Origin: Alloyangia pacifica
GTDB lineage: Bacteria; Pseudomonadota; Alphaproteobacteria; Rhodobacterales; Rhodobacteraceae
Direction of reading: 5' to 3'
Length of the DNA stretch: 64,000 nucleotides
Assembly: GCF_020524285.1 (NCBI RefSeq)
Contig: NZ_JAIVKX010000013.1
Location: 62,001 to 126,000, forward strand
The position numbers were made by a program, and so were the translations under genes. Shown one piece after another: positions 9,158-17,453 of this stretch; position 1 is the stretch's first letter, and each line of letters starts with the position of its first letter. The notes under the pieces are model-generated. The model was not told the origin of the DNA. It worked only from the letters and a program-made list of their open reading frames with translations, and did not search any database.

Positions 9158-9261
9158 GCGAGTTACCAAGCAAAAACAGAATGTTAGATCGATGCGACGC
9201 GCGCGATCCGTCATTTTGCCTTGTTTTGCAACACATCGCCAAACAAGCCGCTAGTGGGGAC

Positions 9262-9483
9262 ATGGCCATGACCATCATGAGGCGGGGCAGCACTTACCAT
9301 CTGCACAAGCGCGTGCCGCGCCGCTTTGAGGGCGTGGAAGAGCGCAAGAGCATCTGGGTCAGCCTGCACACGGAAGGCGATCTGAGGCATCCATGGTCGG
9401 CGATCTCCTTTGCCGGGGCGGCTCGGAGCCCTTTGCGACGGTCAACCACCACGCGGCGGTCGAACTGTAGCCTGTCCTCGTAA
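9262..9483 (+). pseudogene. remnant of a tyrosine-recombinase integrase N-terminus
   Basis: From an ATG at 9262 the frame gives about 40 residues (RRGSTYHLHKRVPRRFEGVE, then RKSIWVSLHT) that match the opening of roseobacter phage/island integrases carrying a DUF6538-type N-terminal segment. After about 9380 the reading frame turns into low-complexity Arg/Ser-rich sequence and stops at 9483. No catalytic R-H-R-Y region follows. It sits 125 bases downstream of tRNA-Ser, where a live integrase gene would be expected. I read it as the scar of a lost or rearranged island. The gap to 9600 holds nothing recognisable. Confidence 0.6.
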
Positions 9484-9599
9484 CTTGGAGTTGCCCTGCA
9501 ACGCAGCGGCGACGGTCTTTCTGGCGGTGCCGTCGCCCATCCTTCATCGCGATGCCTTTTCCAGGAGATGGTCCACAGCCCCTAGGCCCCCAACAGGGA

Positions 9600-10622
9600 T
9601 CAGCCCTCGAGGAATCCGCCGAGGACACGGCCGAGGTTGGCGCCCAGAGAAGCGCTCAGGTAGCCGCCCTCCTGCACAAAGAGCGTCGGGACCCCGGCCC
9701 TTGCGATCGCGGCGCCGATCCGGGCGAAGCCGTCCTGGGTGACCGCGAGGCCTTGGAACGGATCGTCGATCGACGCATCCAGTCCGAGCGCGACGACCAG
9801 CGCGTCGGCGCCGAAGTTGCGGACCCGTTCAAGGGCGGTCTCGAGGGCGGTAAGGTAGGCGGCATCATCGGTGCCGCGGGGGAGCGGCAGGTTCAGGTTG
9901 CAGCCCAGCCCGCGGCCCTCGCCGCGCTCTTGCGCATGGCCCCAGAAGAACGGGTAGAAGCGCGCCGGGTCGGCATGGATCGACACGGTGAGCACGTCGT
10001 CGCGGGCGTAGAAAATGCCCTGCGTGCCGTTGCCGTGGTGCACGTCGACGTCGAGGATCGCGGGGCGGAAGCCCGCCATCCGCAGGCGCTCCGCGGCGAT
10101 CCCCGAGTTGTTGAGAAAGCAGAAGCCCCCGGCCAGGTCGGCAAAGGCGTGGTGCCCCGGCGGCCGCGACAGCGCGTAGGCCGGGCCGGTGCCGGAGGCG
10201 ATGAAATCGGCACCCGAGATGGCCGCCTGTGCCGACCAATAGGCCGCGTCGAAGGTGCCCTCGGCGATCGGGCAGGCGGTGTCGGCCTGGTGGTAGCCGG
10301 CCTGGCCGATGGCGGATTTCGGGTAGCCATCGCCGCGGTTGGCGGGGTGGATGTTGGGGATCACCTCGGGGCCGGCGTCGGGGATGCGTTGCCAGCGCGT
10401 GTAGATATTGCGCAGGAACGTCAGGTACTCGGCCGAATGCAGCGCGGCGATCGGACCGAGGCCGGCGTCGCCCGGTGCCTCGAAGACGCAGCCGGCTTCT
10501 TCCGCGGCCGCCTTCAGCACCTCGATCCGGCGCGGCTGCTCGGGGCTGGGCAGGACCTGGCCGTTGGCCATGAAATGCTTGGGGTCGTGCAGCCGCTGGC
10601 GGTCGTCGAAAAAGGCTTTCAT
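9600..10622 (-). CDS. histone deacetylase family protein, acetylpolyamine amidohydrolase-like (340 aa)
   Basis: This zinc amidohydrolase of the HDAC superfamily has the RPPGHHAF motif (catalytic His157/His158), metal ligands in LDVDVHHGNGTQ (Asp191/193, His195), and a late GLDASIDDP segment supplying the third ligand. The long region before residue 100, including the IHPANRGDGYP loop, is typical of bacterial ApaH/AphA enzymes, which remove acetyl groups from acetylputrescine, acetylcadaverine and related polyamines. It is the last gene of a tightly packed eight-gene operon and overlaps the GNAT gene by four bases. With the polyamine-type transporter upstream, deacetylation of an imported N-acetylated amine is a plausible role, but that is inference. 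Confidence 0.88.
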   Translation of the reverse strand: MKAFFDDRQRLHDPKHFMANGQVLPSPEQPRRIEVLKAAAEEAGCVFEAPGDAGLGPIAALHSAEYLTFLRNIYTRWQRIPDAGPEVIPNIHPANRGDGYPKSAIGQAGYHQADTACPIAEGTFDAAYWSAQAAISGADFIASGTGPAYALSRPPGHHAFADLAGGFCFLNNSGIAAERLRMAGFRPAILDVDVHHGNGTQGIFYARDDVLTVSIHADPARFYPFFWGHAQERGEGRGLGCNLNLPLPRGTDDAAYLTALETALERVRNFGADALVVALGLDASIDDPFQGLAVTQDGFARIGAAIARAGVPTLFVQEGGYLSASLGANLGRVLGGFLEG

Positions 10623-11101
10623 CGGGTCTCCTTCAGGGCGGCGCAGCCCGTTGCGTCGAGGTGCATCTCGGTCTGTCCGTTGGCGGGCGCGAACCCCAGC
10701 CGCTCGTAGAAGCTGCGGGCGCGCGGCGTGGCGTGGTAGACGTTGAGTTTCATCTTCTGCGCACCCCAGGTGGCCTGCGCATCGCGCACCACCGCGGCGA
10801 GCAGGCGCGGGCCGAGGCCGCTGCCGCGGGTGTCCGTGTCGACCCAGAGATCCGAGACGTAGACCACCGCGCCGCCACGCGCGGTGGAGAAGCTGGGGGA
10901 ATAGAGCGCCGCGCCGACCACTCTGTCTCCTTGCTCGGCAAGGATGGCGCGGAACGCCGGGTGGGGGCCCCAGCCCGCCGCGGCGATCTGCGCGTCGCTC
11001 GCATGATGCGTGTCGCCCAGCGTGTCAGACAGTTGCGCCAGCGCGTGATTGAGCCGCCCGGCATCGTGCCGCGTCGCTTGGCGCAGGGTCGCCTCGGTCA
11101 T
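10619..11101 (-). CDS. GNAT family N-acetyltransferase (160 aa)
   Basis: The sequence has the GNAT acetyl-CoA pyrophosphate-binding loop RGSGLGPRLL (about 92-101), preceded by the DLWVDTDT strand and followed by NVYHATPRARSFYERLGF, the conserved C-terminal motif B. The length of 160 is normal. The start at 11101 overlaps the BKACE stop (ATGA), and the stop overlaps the downstream deacetylase start. A longer ORF to 11518 is a frame artefact inside the BKACE gene. It may acetylate the amine group of a pathway intermediate or protect the cell from it. Pairing an acetyltransferase with a deacetylase in one operon is notable. Confidence 0.85.
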   Translation of the reverse strand: MTEATLRQATRHDAGRLNHALAQLSDTLGDTHHASDAQIAAAGWGPHPAFRAILAEQGDRVVGAALYSPSFSTARGGAVVYVSDLWVDTDTRGSGLGPRLLAAVVRDAQATWGAQKMKLNVYHATPRARSFYERLGFAPANGQTEMHLDATGCAALKETR

Positions 11102-12024
11102 ATCGTGGTCCTCTCGCCGCCCTTGAGGCCCAGCATCGCGCGCGCCTCGACGGGGCTGGCGACCTCGCGACCGAGCTCCTCGACGATGCGGCGGATCTTG
11201 GCCACCTGCTCGGCATTGGTCCGGGCGAGCTGGCCGCGGGCGATCATCAGGCTGTCTTCGAGCCCGACGCGCACGTGCCCGCCCATGGTCGCCGCCATGG
11301 TGGTCAGCGGGATCTGGTGCCGCCCCGCCGCCAGCACCGAGAACATGTAGTCCTGCCCGAAGAGCTTGTCGGCGATCAGCTTCATGTGGCTGAGGTTTTC
11401 CGGGTCTGGCCCCATGCCGCCGAGCACGCCGAAGACGAACTGGATGAAGAACGGCGCCTTCACCAGCCCGCGGTCGGCAAAGTGGCGCAGCATGTAGAGA
11501 TGGCTCAGGTCGTAGCACTCGAACTCGAAGCGCGCGCCGCGCTCCTGCCCGAGCTCGGTGAGGATGCGCGCGATGTCACGCGGGGTGTTCTTGAACACCA
11601 GGTCGTCGGAATTTTCGAGGAAGGGCTTTTCCCAGTCGTGCCGCCAGTCGGTGATGCGGGCGGCGGCCGGGTAGAGCGCGAAATTCATGCTGCCCATGTT
11701 GAGCGAGCACATCTCGGGTTCCGCGGCCCTGGGCGCGGCGAGCCGCTCGTCGAGGCTCATCGTGGCGCTGCCACCGGTGGAGAGGTTCAGAACGGCATCG
11801 GTCGCCTGCTTGATCCGCGGCAGGAAGCCGCTGAAATGCGCCGGGTCGGCGGAGGGCCGCCCTGTCAGCGGGTCGCGCGCGTGCAGGTGCAGGATCGCCG
11901 CGCCGGCCTCGGCGGCGCCGACGGCATGGTCGGTGATCTGCTCGGCGGTGACCGGCAGGTAGGGCGACATCGACGGCGTGTGGATCGAGCCGGTGACGGC
12001 GCAGGTGATGATGACCTTCGACAT
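11098..12024 (-). CDS. BKACE family beta-keto acid cleavage enzyme (308 aa)
   Basis: BKACE (DUF849) proteins condense a beta-keto acid with acetyl-CoA, releasing acetoacetate and an acyl-CoA; the best-known member is 3-keto-5-aminohexanoate cleavage enzyme Kce of lysine fermentation. The zinc-binding HLHARDP motif lies at residues 46-52, and the N-terminal IITCAVTGSIHTPSMSPYLP segment is diagnostic. FVFGVLGGMGP and the C-terminal GLEDSLM block are also present. The class III aminotransferase just upstream (one-base gap) could make the keto acid from an amino acid. The substrate is not predictable by eye because the family is functionally diverse. Confidence 0.92.
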   Translation of the reverse strand: MSKVIITCAVTGSIHTPSMSPYLPVTAEQITDHAVGAAEAGAAILHLHARDPLTGRPSADPAHFSGFLPRIKQATDAVLNLSTGGSATMSLDERLAAPRAAEPEMCSLNMGSMNFALYPAAARITDWRHDWEKPFLENSDDLVFKNTPRDIARILTELGQERGARFEFECYDLSHLYMLRHFADRGLVKAPFFIQFVFGVLGGMGPDPENLSHMKLIADKLFGQDYMFSVLAAGRHQIPLTTMAATMGGHVRVGLEDSLMIARGQLARTNAEQVAKIRRIVEELGREVASPVEARAMLGLKGGERTTI

Positions 12025-12025
12025 C

Positions 12026-13363
12026 TCAGTGCACCCCCTGCAGCGCCGGCAGCTCGGCGGCGAATTGCGTCAGCGAGAGATCCAGCACCTGCTCGATCTC
12101 GTCGAGGTGGGTGTCGGTGGCGATCAGCGGCGGGCAGACGAGGATGTGGTCGCCCTCGCGCCCGTCGCGCGTGCGGCGCGAATAGACGATCAGCCCATTG
12201 TCATAGGCGATCTGCACAAAGCGCAGGTAGGCGTTGAGCGCTCGGGGGAGCGGGGTCTTGCGCCGGCGGTCGGCCATGAACTCGAAGGCCAGCAGCAGCC
12301 CCTTGCCGCGCACGTCGCCGATGATCTCGTGGCGCTGCATCAGCCGCTCCAGTCGGGCCTTCAGGGCGGCGCCCTGTTGCGCGGCATTGGCCACCAGCCC
12401 CTGCGCGTCGATCTCTTCGAGCACGGCGAGCCCCGCGGCGCAGCTCAGCGGGTTGCCGGCATAGGTGAAGCCATGGGCGAAGCCGCCCTGCGCCAGCACC
12501 GGATCGACGATGCGGTCCGGCGCGACGATCCCGCCCAGCGGCGCGTAGCCGGCCGCGAAGCCCTTGGATAGCGCCACGATGTCAGGGCGGGTGCCCCAAT
12601 GCTCGCAGCCGAGGAAGGCCCCGGTTCGCCCTGCGCCGGTCATCACCTCGTCCATGATCAGCAAAACGCCGTAGCGGTCGCAGATCTCGCGCACCCGGTG
12701 CATGTAGCCCTCGGGCGGGACCAGAGCGCCGGTGGAAGCGCCGCCGACCGGTTCGAGCACGAAGGCCAGCACGCTGTCGGGCCCTTCGCGCTCGATCGTC
12801 TCGGCGAGCAGGTCGGCGTAGTGATGCCCGGTCGCCGGGTCGTCGGGGTCGAGCCCGTCGAGATAGGCGCGCGGGGCGGGCACCTTGGGCATCTCGCGCA
12901 TCATCGGCGCGAAGGGCGCGGTCAGCGGCGCGTAGCCGGTGATCGCCAGCGCGCCGAGGGTACAGCCGTGGTAGGATGGGCTGCGCGAGATCACCTTCCA
13001 GCGGCTGCCCTGGTCGGTGGCGACGGCCCATTGTCGGGCCAGCTTCATCGCGCTCTCGATCGCCTCCGACCCGCCGGAGACGAAGAACACCTTGTCGAGC
13101 CCCTCGGGCATCTTCTCGGCGGTCTTGGCGGCGAGTTTCTCAGACGCCTCGGTCTCGAAATGCAGCCGGTAGCCGAAGGTGGATTTCTCCATCTGCTCGC
13201 GCATCGCCGCGAGCACGTTCTCGTTGGAATGGCCGATGTTGCAGACCATCGCGCCTGAGGAGCCGTCGAGATAGCGCTTGCCCTCGGTATCCCACATGTA
13301 GACGCCACGCGCCTGTTCGAGGACCGGCTTGCGACCCCCGCTCTGGTAAAATAGATGGCTCAT
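12026..13363 (-). CDS. class III PLP-dependent aminotransferase (445 aa)
   Basis: This is a fold-type I omega-aminotransferase. SGGSEAIESAMKLAR (about 96-110) binds the PLP phosphate, SYHGCTLGAL (130-139) carries the stacking aromatic/His, LIMDEVMTGAGRTG (235-248) has the PLP-N1 Asp238, and ALSKGFAAGYAPLG (264-277) has the Schiff-base Lys267. Such enzymes move amino groups from putrescine, beta-alanine, GABA, taurine and similar donors. It lies between the ATPase and the BKACE gene with gaps of two and one bases. A transaminase feeding a beta-keto acid to BKACE is a sensible pathway order, but the donor is unknown. Confidence 0.92.
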   Translation of the reverse strand: MSHLFYQSGGRKPVLEQARGVYMWDTEGKRYLDGSSGAMVCNIGHSNENVLAAMREQMEKSTFGYRLHFETEASEKLAAKTAEKMPEGLDKVFFVSGGSEAIESAMKLARQWAVATDQGSRWKVISRSPSYHGCTLGALAITGYAPLTAPFAPMMREMPKVPAPRAYLDGLDPDDPATGHHYADLLAETIEREGPDSVLAFVLEPVGGASTGALVPPEGYMHRVREICDRYGVLLIMDEVMTGAGRTGAFLGCEHWGTRPDIVALSKGFAAGYAPLGGIVAPDRIVDPVLAQGGFAHGFTYAGNPLSCAAGLAVLEEIDAQGLVANAAQQGAALKARLERLMQRHEIIGDVRGKGLLLAFEFMADRRRKTPLPRALNAYLRFVQIAYDNGLIVYSRRTRDGREGDHILVCPPLIATDTHLDEIEQVLDLSLTQFAAELPALQGVH

Positions 13364-13365
13364 TT

Positions 13366-14445
13366 TCAGCTCTCCGGAAGGGCCGCGCAGTCCTTGGGGC
13401 GGAAGGCGGCTTGCACCGCCTCTCCCTGGGCGTAGGGGCGTTCGTCAATCATGTTGATCGCCTGCATCTGGGTGTTCCCGACGCGCACGAAATAGCGCAC
13501 AGTCTGCCCCTGGTAGTCGACCGTCTCGACGAAAGCGGGCGCGGCGATCATGCCGGGCGTGGGGGCGCCCGCCGCCACGATCTGCAGCTTTTCGGCCCGC
13601 AGCACCAGCTTTGCGCGGCTGGCGCCGGCGAGGGCCGGGGCCTTGGCCGCGGGCACGGGAACCGCGCCGAAGAGCGGATCCTCGAGATGTACCGTGTCGG
13701 CGTCCTGACCGGTGATCCGCGCGGGCAGAATGTTCGAGGCGCCGAGGAAGCTGGCGACGAACTCGCTCGCGGGGGTGTTGTAGACCTCTTCGGGGGTGCC
13801 GACCTGCTCGATCCGCCCGGCGCTCATCACCACGATCCGGTCGGACATGGCCAGCGCCTCGGACTGATCATGGGTGACGAAGACCGTGGTTACGCCGATC
13901 TGTTCCTGGATGCGCTTGAGCTCGACCCGCATGTCCTCGCGCAGGTTGGCGTCGAGCGCCGAGAGCGGCTCGTCGAGCAGCAGCACGTCGGGCTCGATGA
14001 CGATGGCGCGGGCCAGCGCGATGCGCTGCTGCTGGCCGCCCGAGAGCGCCTTGGGGTAGCGCGTGCCGACGTCCGGCAGTTGCACGAGGTCGAGCGCCTT
14101 CTGCACGCGGCCGGCGATCTCGGCCTTCGGCACGTCGCGGTACTTCAGCCCGAAGGCGACGTTCTCGGCGACGGTCTTGTGCGGGAAGAGCGCGTAATTT
14201 TGGAACACGATGCCGAGGTTGCGCTTGTGGATCGGCACGTCGTTGACCCGTTTGCCGCCGATCAGGATCTCGCCCTCGGTCGGGTCGAGCAGCCCGGCGA
14301 TCATCCGCAGGTTCGTGGTCTTGCCGCAGCCCGAGGGGCCGAGCAGGGTGACAAAGGCGCCGTCGGGGATCTCGAGGTTGACCTCGTGCACCGCGGTGAA
14401 TCTGTGAAAGCGCTTCACGACGTTTTGGAGGGTGACGGAGCTCAT
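13366..14445 (-). CDS. polyamine-type ABC transporter ATP-binding protein (359 aa)
   Basis: This PotA-like ATPase has Walker A GPSGCGKTT (about 35-43), Q-loop VFQNYALFP, signature LSGGQQQR, Walker B VLLLDEPLSALD and H-loop FVTHDQSEA. A C-terminal TOBE_2 region of about 120 residues follows, as in spermidine/putrescine and iron-type importers. The start at 14445 gives MSSVTLQNVVKRF; the longer ORF to 14787 lies in the upstream gene's antisense frame. It energises the two permeases at 15692 and 16477 with the binding protein at 14511. Substrate is probably a polyamine or related amine. Confidence 0.93.
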   Translation of the reverse strand: MSSVTLQNVVKRFHRFTAVHEVNLEIPDGAFVTLLGPSGCGKTTNLRMIAGLLDPTEGEILIGGKRVNDVPIHKRNLGIVFQNYALFPHKTVAENVAFGLKYRDVPKAEIAGRVQKALDLVQLPDVGTRYPKALSGGQQQRIALARAIVIEPDVLLLDEPLSALDANLREDMRVELKRIQEQIGVTTVFVTHDQSEALAMSDRIVVMSAGRIEQVGTPEEVYNTPASEFVASFLGASNILPARITGQDADTVHLEDPLFGAVPVPAAKAPALAGASRAKLVLRAEKLQIVAAGAPTPGMIAAPAFVETVDYQGQTVRYFVRVGNTQMQAINMIDERPYAQGEAVQAAFRPKDCAALPES

Positions 14446-14510
14446 GTGCGGTCTGTCCTGGGTGGAATGGGAGGAAAGGGCAGGGGCGACGCGCGCCCCT
14501 GCGGGCTGCC

Positions 14511-15656
14511 TCAGTAGCCCTTTTGGACGCGCCCGAAGGTCTTCGACCAGGCCTGCTCGTGGCCGTTCCAGTAGTCGGGGTCGGCAAAGGTCAGCCCCTC
14601 CAGCGTGCCGCTGGGGTCGAAGGCCGGCAGGGTGGGGATCTTGTCGCCCAGCTCGACCTTCTGCGGGTCGAGCGCCGGCGGGTAGTTCTGGCCCTCGGCG
14701 ACGGCGATCGAGGTCTCCGGCGCGAGCATGAAGTTGAGCAGCTCCTCGCAGGCCTCGAGCGGCGAGTCCTTGATGACGAACATGCATTCCTGCCAGCCGA
14801 AGCCGTTGGGCGGATCGAAGTAGCCGATGTCGTGGCCCTGTTCCTGCAGCGCGTAGATGCGGCCCGACCAGGCCTCGGTGACGTGGATTTCCTCTTCAGC
14901 CAGAAGGCTCATCAGCTCGGCGCCCGACCCCCAGTATTTCAGCGCGAGGTCGCGATGCTTGCGGACCGCGTCCCAGGCGGCCTCCTCGTCGGTGATGCCG
15001 TTCGGGCTCTGCCCGGTCTGCAGCGCCGCGTACCACATGCGGGTGCGCCAGTCGGACCAGCCGGCGATCTTGCCCTTGTAGGCCTCGTCGATGAGGATCT
15101 TGGCGCCCTTCTCCTTGATCTCGTCATCGGAGATGTACTTGCGGTTGTAGGCGAGGCCGGTGGTGCCGTAGTCGTAGGGCACGCAGCTCAGCGATCCGTC
15201 GGTGATGTTGCGGAACACGTCGACCAGCTTGGGGATCACGTATTGCAGGTTGGGTAGGTTGTCCTCGTTGAGCTTGGTGGTCAGCCCCAGCCCGTGGTAG
15301 CGCGCATAGTCGAAGACCCCCGACAGGTGCGCGATGTTGTACTCGCCCGGCTGGCTCGCCTTGACGCGGCTGATGTATTCGTCGCCGCCGCCGAAGGTGC
15401 CATCGACCACCTCGATGCCGGTCTTGGCGGTGAACGGGTCGAAGGCGTTCTTGCGCAGCGCCTCCGAGACCACGCCGCCCCAGCCGTCGAACCGCACCTG
15501 GCTGACGCTCTGCGCCAGGGCGCGATAGGGGGTGACGAGCCCGTAGGCCGCACCGGCCGCGCCCAGCAGGCCGAGGAACGAGCGGCGGTCGAGATCGCCG
15601 TTCATGTAGCGCTCGCGCAGGCGCTCGTAGCGGGTTGTGTTGTCGATCTTCTTCAT
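14511..15656 (-). CDS. Tat-exported polyamine-type ABC substrate-binding protein (381 aa)
   Basis: The precursor begins with a twin-arginine signal: a long charged N-region, then DRRSFLGLLGAAGAA and an ALAQ cleavage site near residue 49. Many PotD/PotF-like proteins of this group are Tat exported. The mature protein contains VRFDGWGG, a CVPYDYGTTGLAYN hinge segment, and YFDPPNGFGWQECMFV, all typical of extracellular solute-binding protein family 1/8. It lies between the ATPase and the permeases in the operon. Length and signature agree with polyamine or opine-type binding proteins; the ligand is not determined. Confidence 0.9.
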   Translation of the reverse strand: MKKIDNTTRYERLRERYMNGDLDRRSFLGLLGAAGAAYGLVTPYRALAQSVSQVRFDGWGGVVSEALRKNAFDPFTAKTGIEVVDGTFGGGDEYISRVKASQPGEYNIAHLSGVFDYARYHGLGLTTKLNEDNLPNLQYVIPKLVDVFRNITDGSLSCVPYDYGTTGLAYNRKYISDDEIKEKGAKILIDEAYKGKIAGWSDWRTRMWYAALQTGQSPNGITDEEAAWDAVRKHRDLALKYWGSGAELMSLLAEEEIHVTEAWSGRIYALQEQGHDIGYFDPPNGFGWQECMFVIKDSPLEACEELLNFMLAPETSIAVAEGQNYPPALDPQKVELGDKIPTLPAFDPSGTLEGLTFADPDYWNGHEQAWSKTFGRVQKGY

Positions 15657-15691
15657 GGGTGTCTCCGTGTTGGTCGGGATGGGAGGCGGCT

Positions 15692-16477
15692 TCAGACGCC
15701 GCTCTTGCGTGAAATCGTGCGGGCGATGGCCGCGCCGAGCAGGGGCAGGCCGACGGTCATGGCGATCATCACCGTGCCGAGGGCGTTGATCTCGGGCGAG
15801 ATCGAGTTGCGCAGCATGGCGAAGATCTGCGTCGGCACCGTCTCGACCCCGCCGGGCTTCCAGAACAGCGTGCCGGTGATGTCGTCGAAGCTGATCGTGA
15901 AGGCGAAGAGCGCCCCGGCCAGCACCGCCGGCAGCATCAGCGGCAGGGTGATCTGGAAGAAGGTCTGCACCGGCGAGGCGCCGAGGCTCATCGCCGCCTC
16001 CTCGACGTCGCGGCGGATGGCGATCAGCCGCGCCTGCACCACGAGGATGACGAAGGGCAGGGTGAAGAGCACGTGACCGAAGAGCAGGAGCGCAAAGCTC
16101 TTGTTGATGCCGAGGAAGTTGAGAAACAGCAGCAGCGCGACGGCCAGCACCACCTCGGGCACGAGGATCGGGGCGATGAGCAGGGTCGAGATGACGTTCT
16201 CACCGGGCACCCGGTAGCGCACCAGCGCGAGGCTGGCGAGCACGCCGAGGGTGGTGGAGATCAGCGCGGTCAGCAGGCCCAGCACCATCGAGGTGCGGAA
16301 GGCACGCAGGATGGCGTCGTTCTGCGCCAGTTCGATGAACCAGCGGAACGAGAAACCGGTGATCGGGAAGCTTCCGAACTGCGAGGCGTTGAAGCTCAGC
16401 AGCACGACCACGGCCACCGGCAGGAACATGAAGACGTAGACGAGCAGCGCGTAGCCGCGGATCAGCTGCCAGCCCAT
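15692..16477 (-). CDS. ABC transporter permease, PotC-like (261 aa)
   Basis: Six predicted helices and the inner-membrane EAA loop EEAAMSLGASPVQTFFQITLPLMLP are typical of the second permease in polyamine importers. The start at 16477 gives MGWQLIRGY and makes an ATGA overlap with the upstream permease stop. The longer ORF to 16762 lies in the wrong frame within that gene. It forms the channel together with the 16477-17343 product. The fourth helix region contains TGTLFWKPGGVETVPTQIF, a characteristic PotC-family loop. Confidence 0.9.
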   Translation of the reverse strand: MGWQLIRGYALLVYVFMFLPVAVVVLLSFNASQFGSFPITGFSFRWFIELAQNDAILRAFRTSMVLGLLTALISTTLGVLASLALVRYRVPGENVISTLLIAPILVPEVVLAVALLLFLNFLGINKSFALLLFGHVLFTLPFVILVVQARLIAIRRDVEEAAMSLGASPVQTFFQITLPLMLPAVLAGALFAFTISFDDITGTLFWKPGGVETVPTQIFAMLRNSISPEINALGTVMIAMTVGLPLLGAAIARTISRKSGV

Positions 16478-17343
16478 CAGCCCAGCCCCTTCATCAGTTG
16501 CGCCATGCCGAGGTAGCGGTTGTAGATCATCACCAGCACGCCCAGCACCACGAGCAGCATCAGGCTCAGCGCCGAGCCCAGCGGCCAGTTCAGCTGGGTG
16601 ATGATGGCCTCGTAGACGAGGTTGGCGAACATGGCGTCGGTCGGCCCGCCCAGCACCAGCGGCGTGATGTAGGTGCCGGCGCCCAGCACGAAGCACAGCA
16701 GCCCGCCGGCGGCGAGACCGGGCAGCGACAGCGGCAGGGTCACCTGCAGGAAGGCTTCCCATTTCGTCGCGCCCAGCGAGTTGGCGGCATCCTCGAGCGT
16801 GACGTCGATGCCCTCAAGGCTGACGAAGACGTTGAGGATCATGAAGGGCAGCAGGAAGTGCACCAGACCGAGGATCACCGTGGTCTGGTTGTAGAGCATC
16901 TGCATGGGCTCGGAGATGATCCCGAGCCAGATCAGCAGCGAATTGAGCGCCCCCGACACCCCGAGGATGTTGATCCAGCTCATCGTGCGGATGATGTAGC
17001 TGATCCAGAACGGCAGCATCAGGAGCAGCAGCAGGATCGCCTTGTTGCCGCGCGAGCGGGCGATGAAATAGGCCGCCGGATAGCCCATGACCGCGCAGAC
17101 CAGCGTGGTGATCGCCGCGATCTTCAGGGTGAACAGCAGGATGTCGCGGTAGAAGGGATCGCTCAGCGCCTCGCGCCAGTTGTCGAGATAGAACCCGGCC
17201 TGGTCCGCGCCCGTCGCGGTGCGCAGCCAGAAGCTGTAGACGACGATGAACAGCAGCGGGACGAAAAGCAGCAGCCCGATCGTGGTCAGGGCGGGCGACA
17301 GCAGGATCCACGGCTGCCGCCTTTCGCGGGCTTCGATCGACAT
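16477..17343 (-). CDS. ABC transporter permease, PotB-like (288 aa)
   Basis: This is the first permease of the importer. The start at 17343 gives MSIEARERRQPWILLSPAL, a short cytoplasmic tail running into the first helix; an in-frame extension to 17430 enters the promoter palindrome and is rejected. About six helices are seen, with the EAA loop LEDAANSLGATKWEAFLQVTLP. It is the first gene of the eight-gene operon. Expression is likely controlled by the divergent LysR regulator through the 110-base gap that contains the palindrome at 17423. Confidence 0.9.
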   Translation of the reverse strand: MSIEARERRQPWILLSPALTTIGLLLFVPLLFIVVYSFWLRTATGADQAGFYLDNWREALSDPFYRDILLFTLKIAAITTLVCAVMGYPAAYFIARSRGNKAILLLLLMLPFWISYIIRTMSWINILGVSGALNSLLIWLGIISEPMQMLYNQTTVILGLVHFLLPFMILNVFVSLEGIDVTLEDAANSLGATKWEAFLQVTLPLSLPGLAAGGLLCFVLGAGTYITPLVLGGPTDAMFANLVYEAIITQLNWPLGSALSLMLLVVLGVLVMIYNRYLGMAQLMKGLG

Positions 17344-17422
17344 GCGGGCTCCCCCTGCGGTTGTGGTCCGTGCGTTTTGCTTTGACGCGACCTTGGGAAA
17401 CTGCTTTCCATTGGGCAAATAG

Positions 17423-17442
17423 ATATTCAAAATTTTGGATAT
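17423..17442. promoter_or_regulatory. near-perfect 20-bp palindrome between amine operon and LysR gene
   Basis: ATATTCAAAATTTTGGATAT reads the same on both strands except for one symmetric base pair. It contains a T-N11-A spacing and lies 11 bases before the LysR start, in the AT-rich divergent promoter region, as expected for a LysR-type autoregulatory site. Confidence 0.65.
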
Positions 17443-17453
17443 AGACGAAATTT

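Noticed and set aside
7356-9293. A 645-codon open frame opposite ETF-QO
   Set aside because: It spans ETF-QO and the tRNA-Ser on the opposite strand, and its residues look like high-GC antisense translation.
9552-10709. Plus-strand 385-codon frame across the deacetylase gene
   Set aside because: It is an antisense shadow of the HDAC-family gene, which has clear catalytic motifs.
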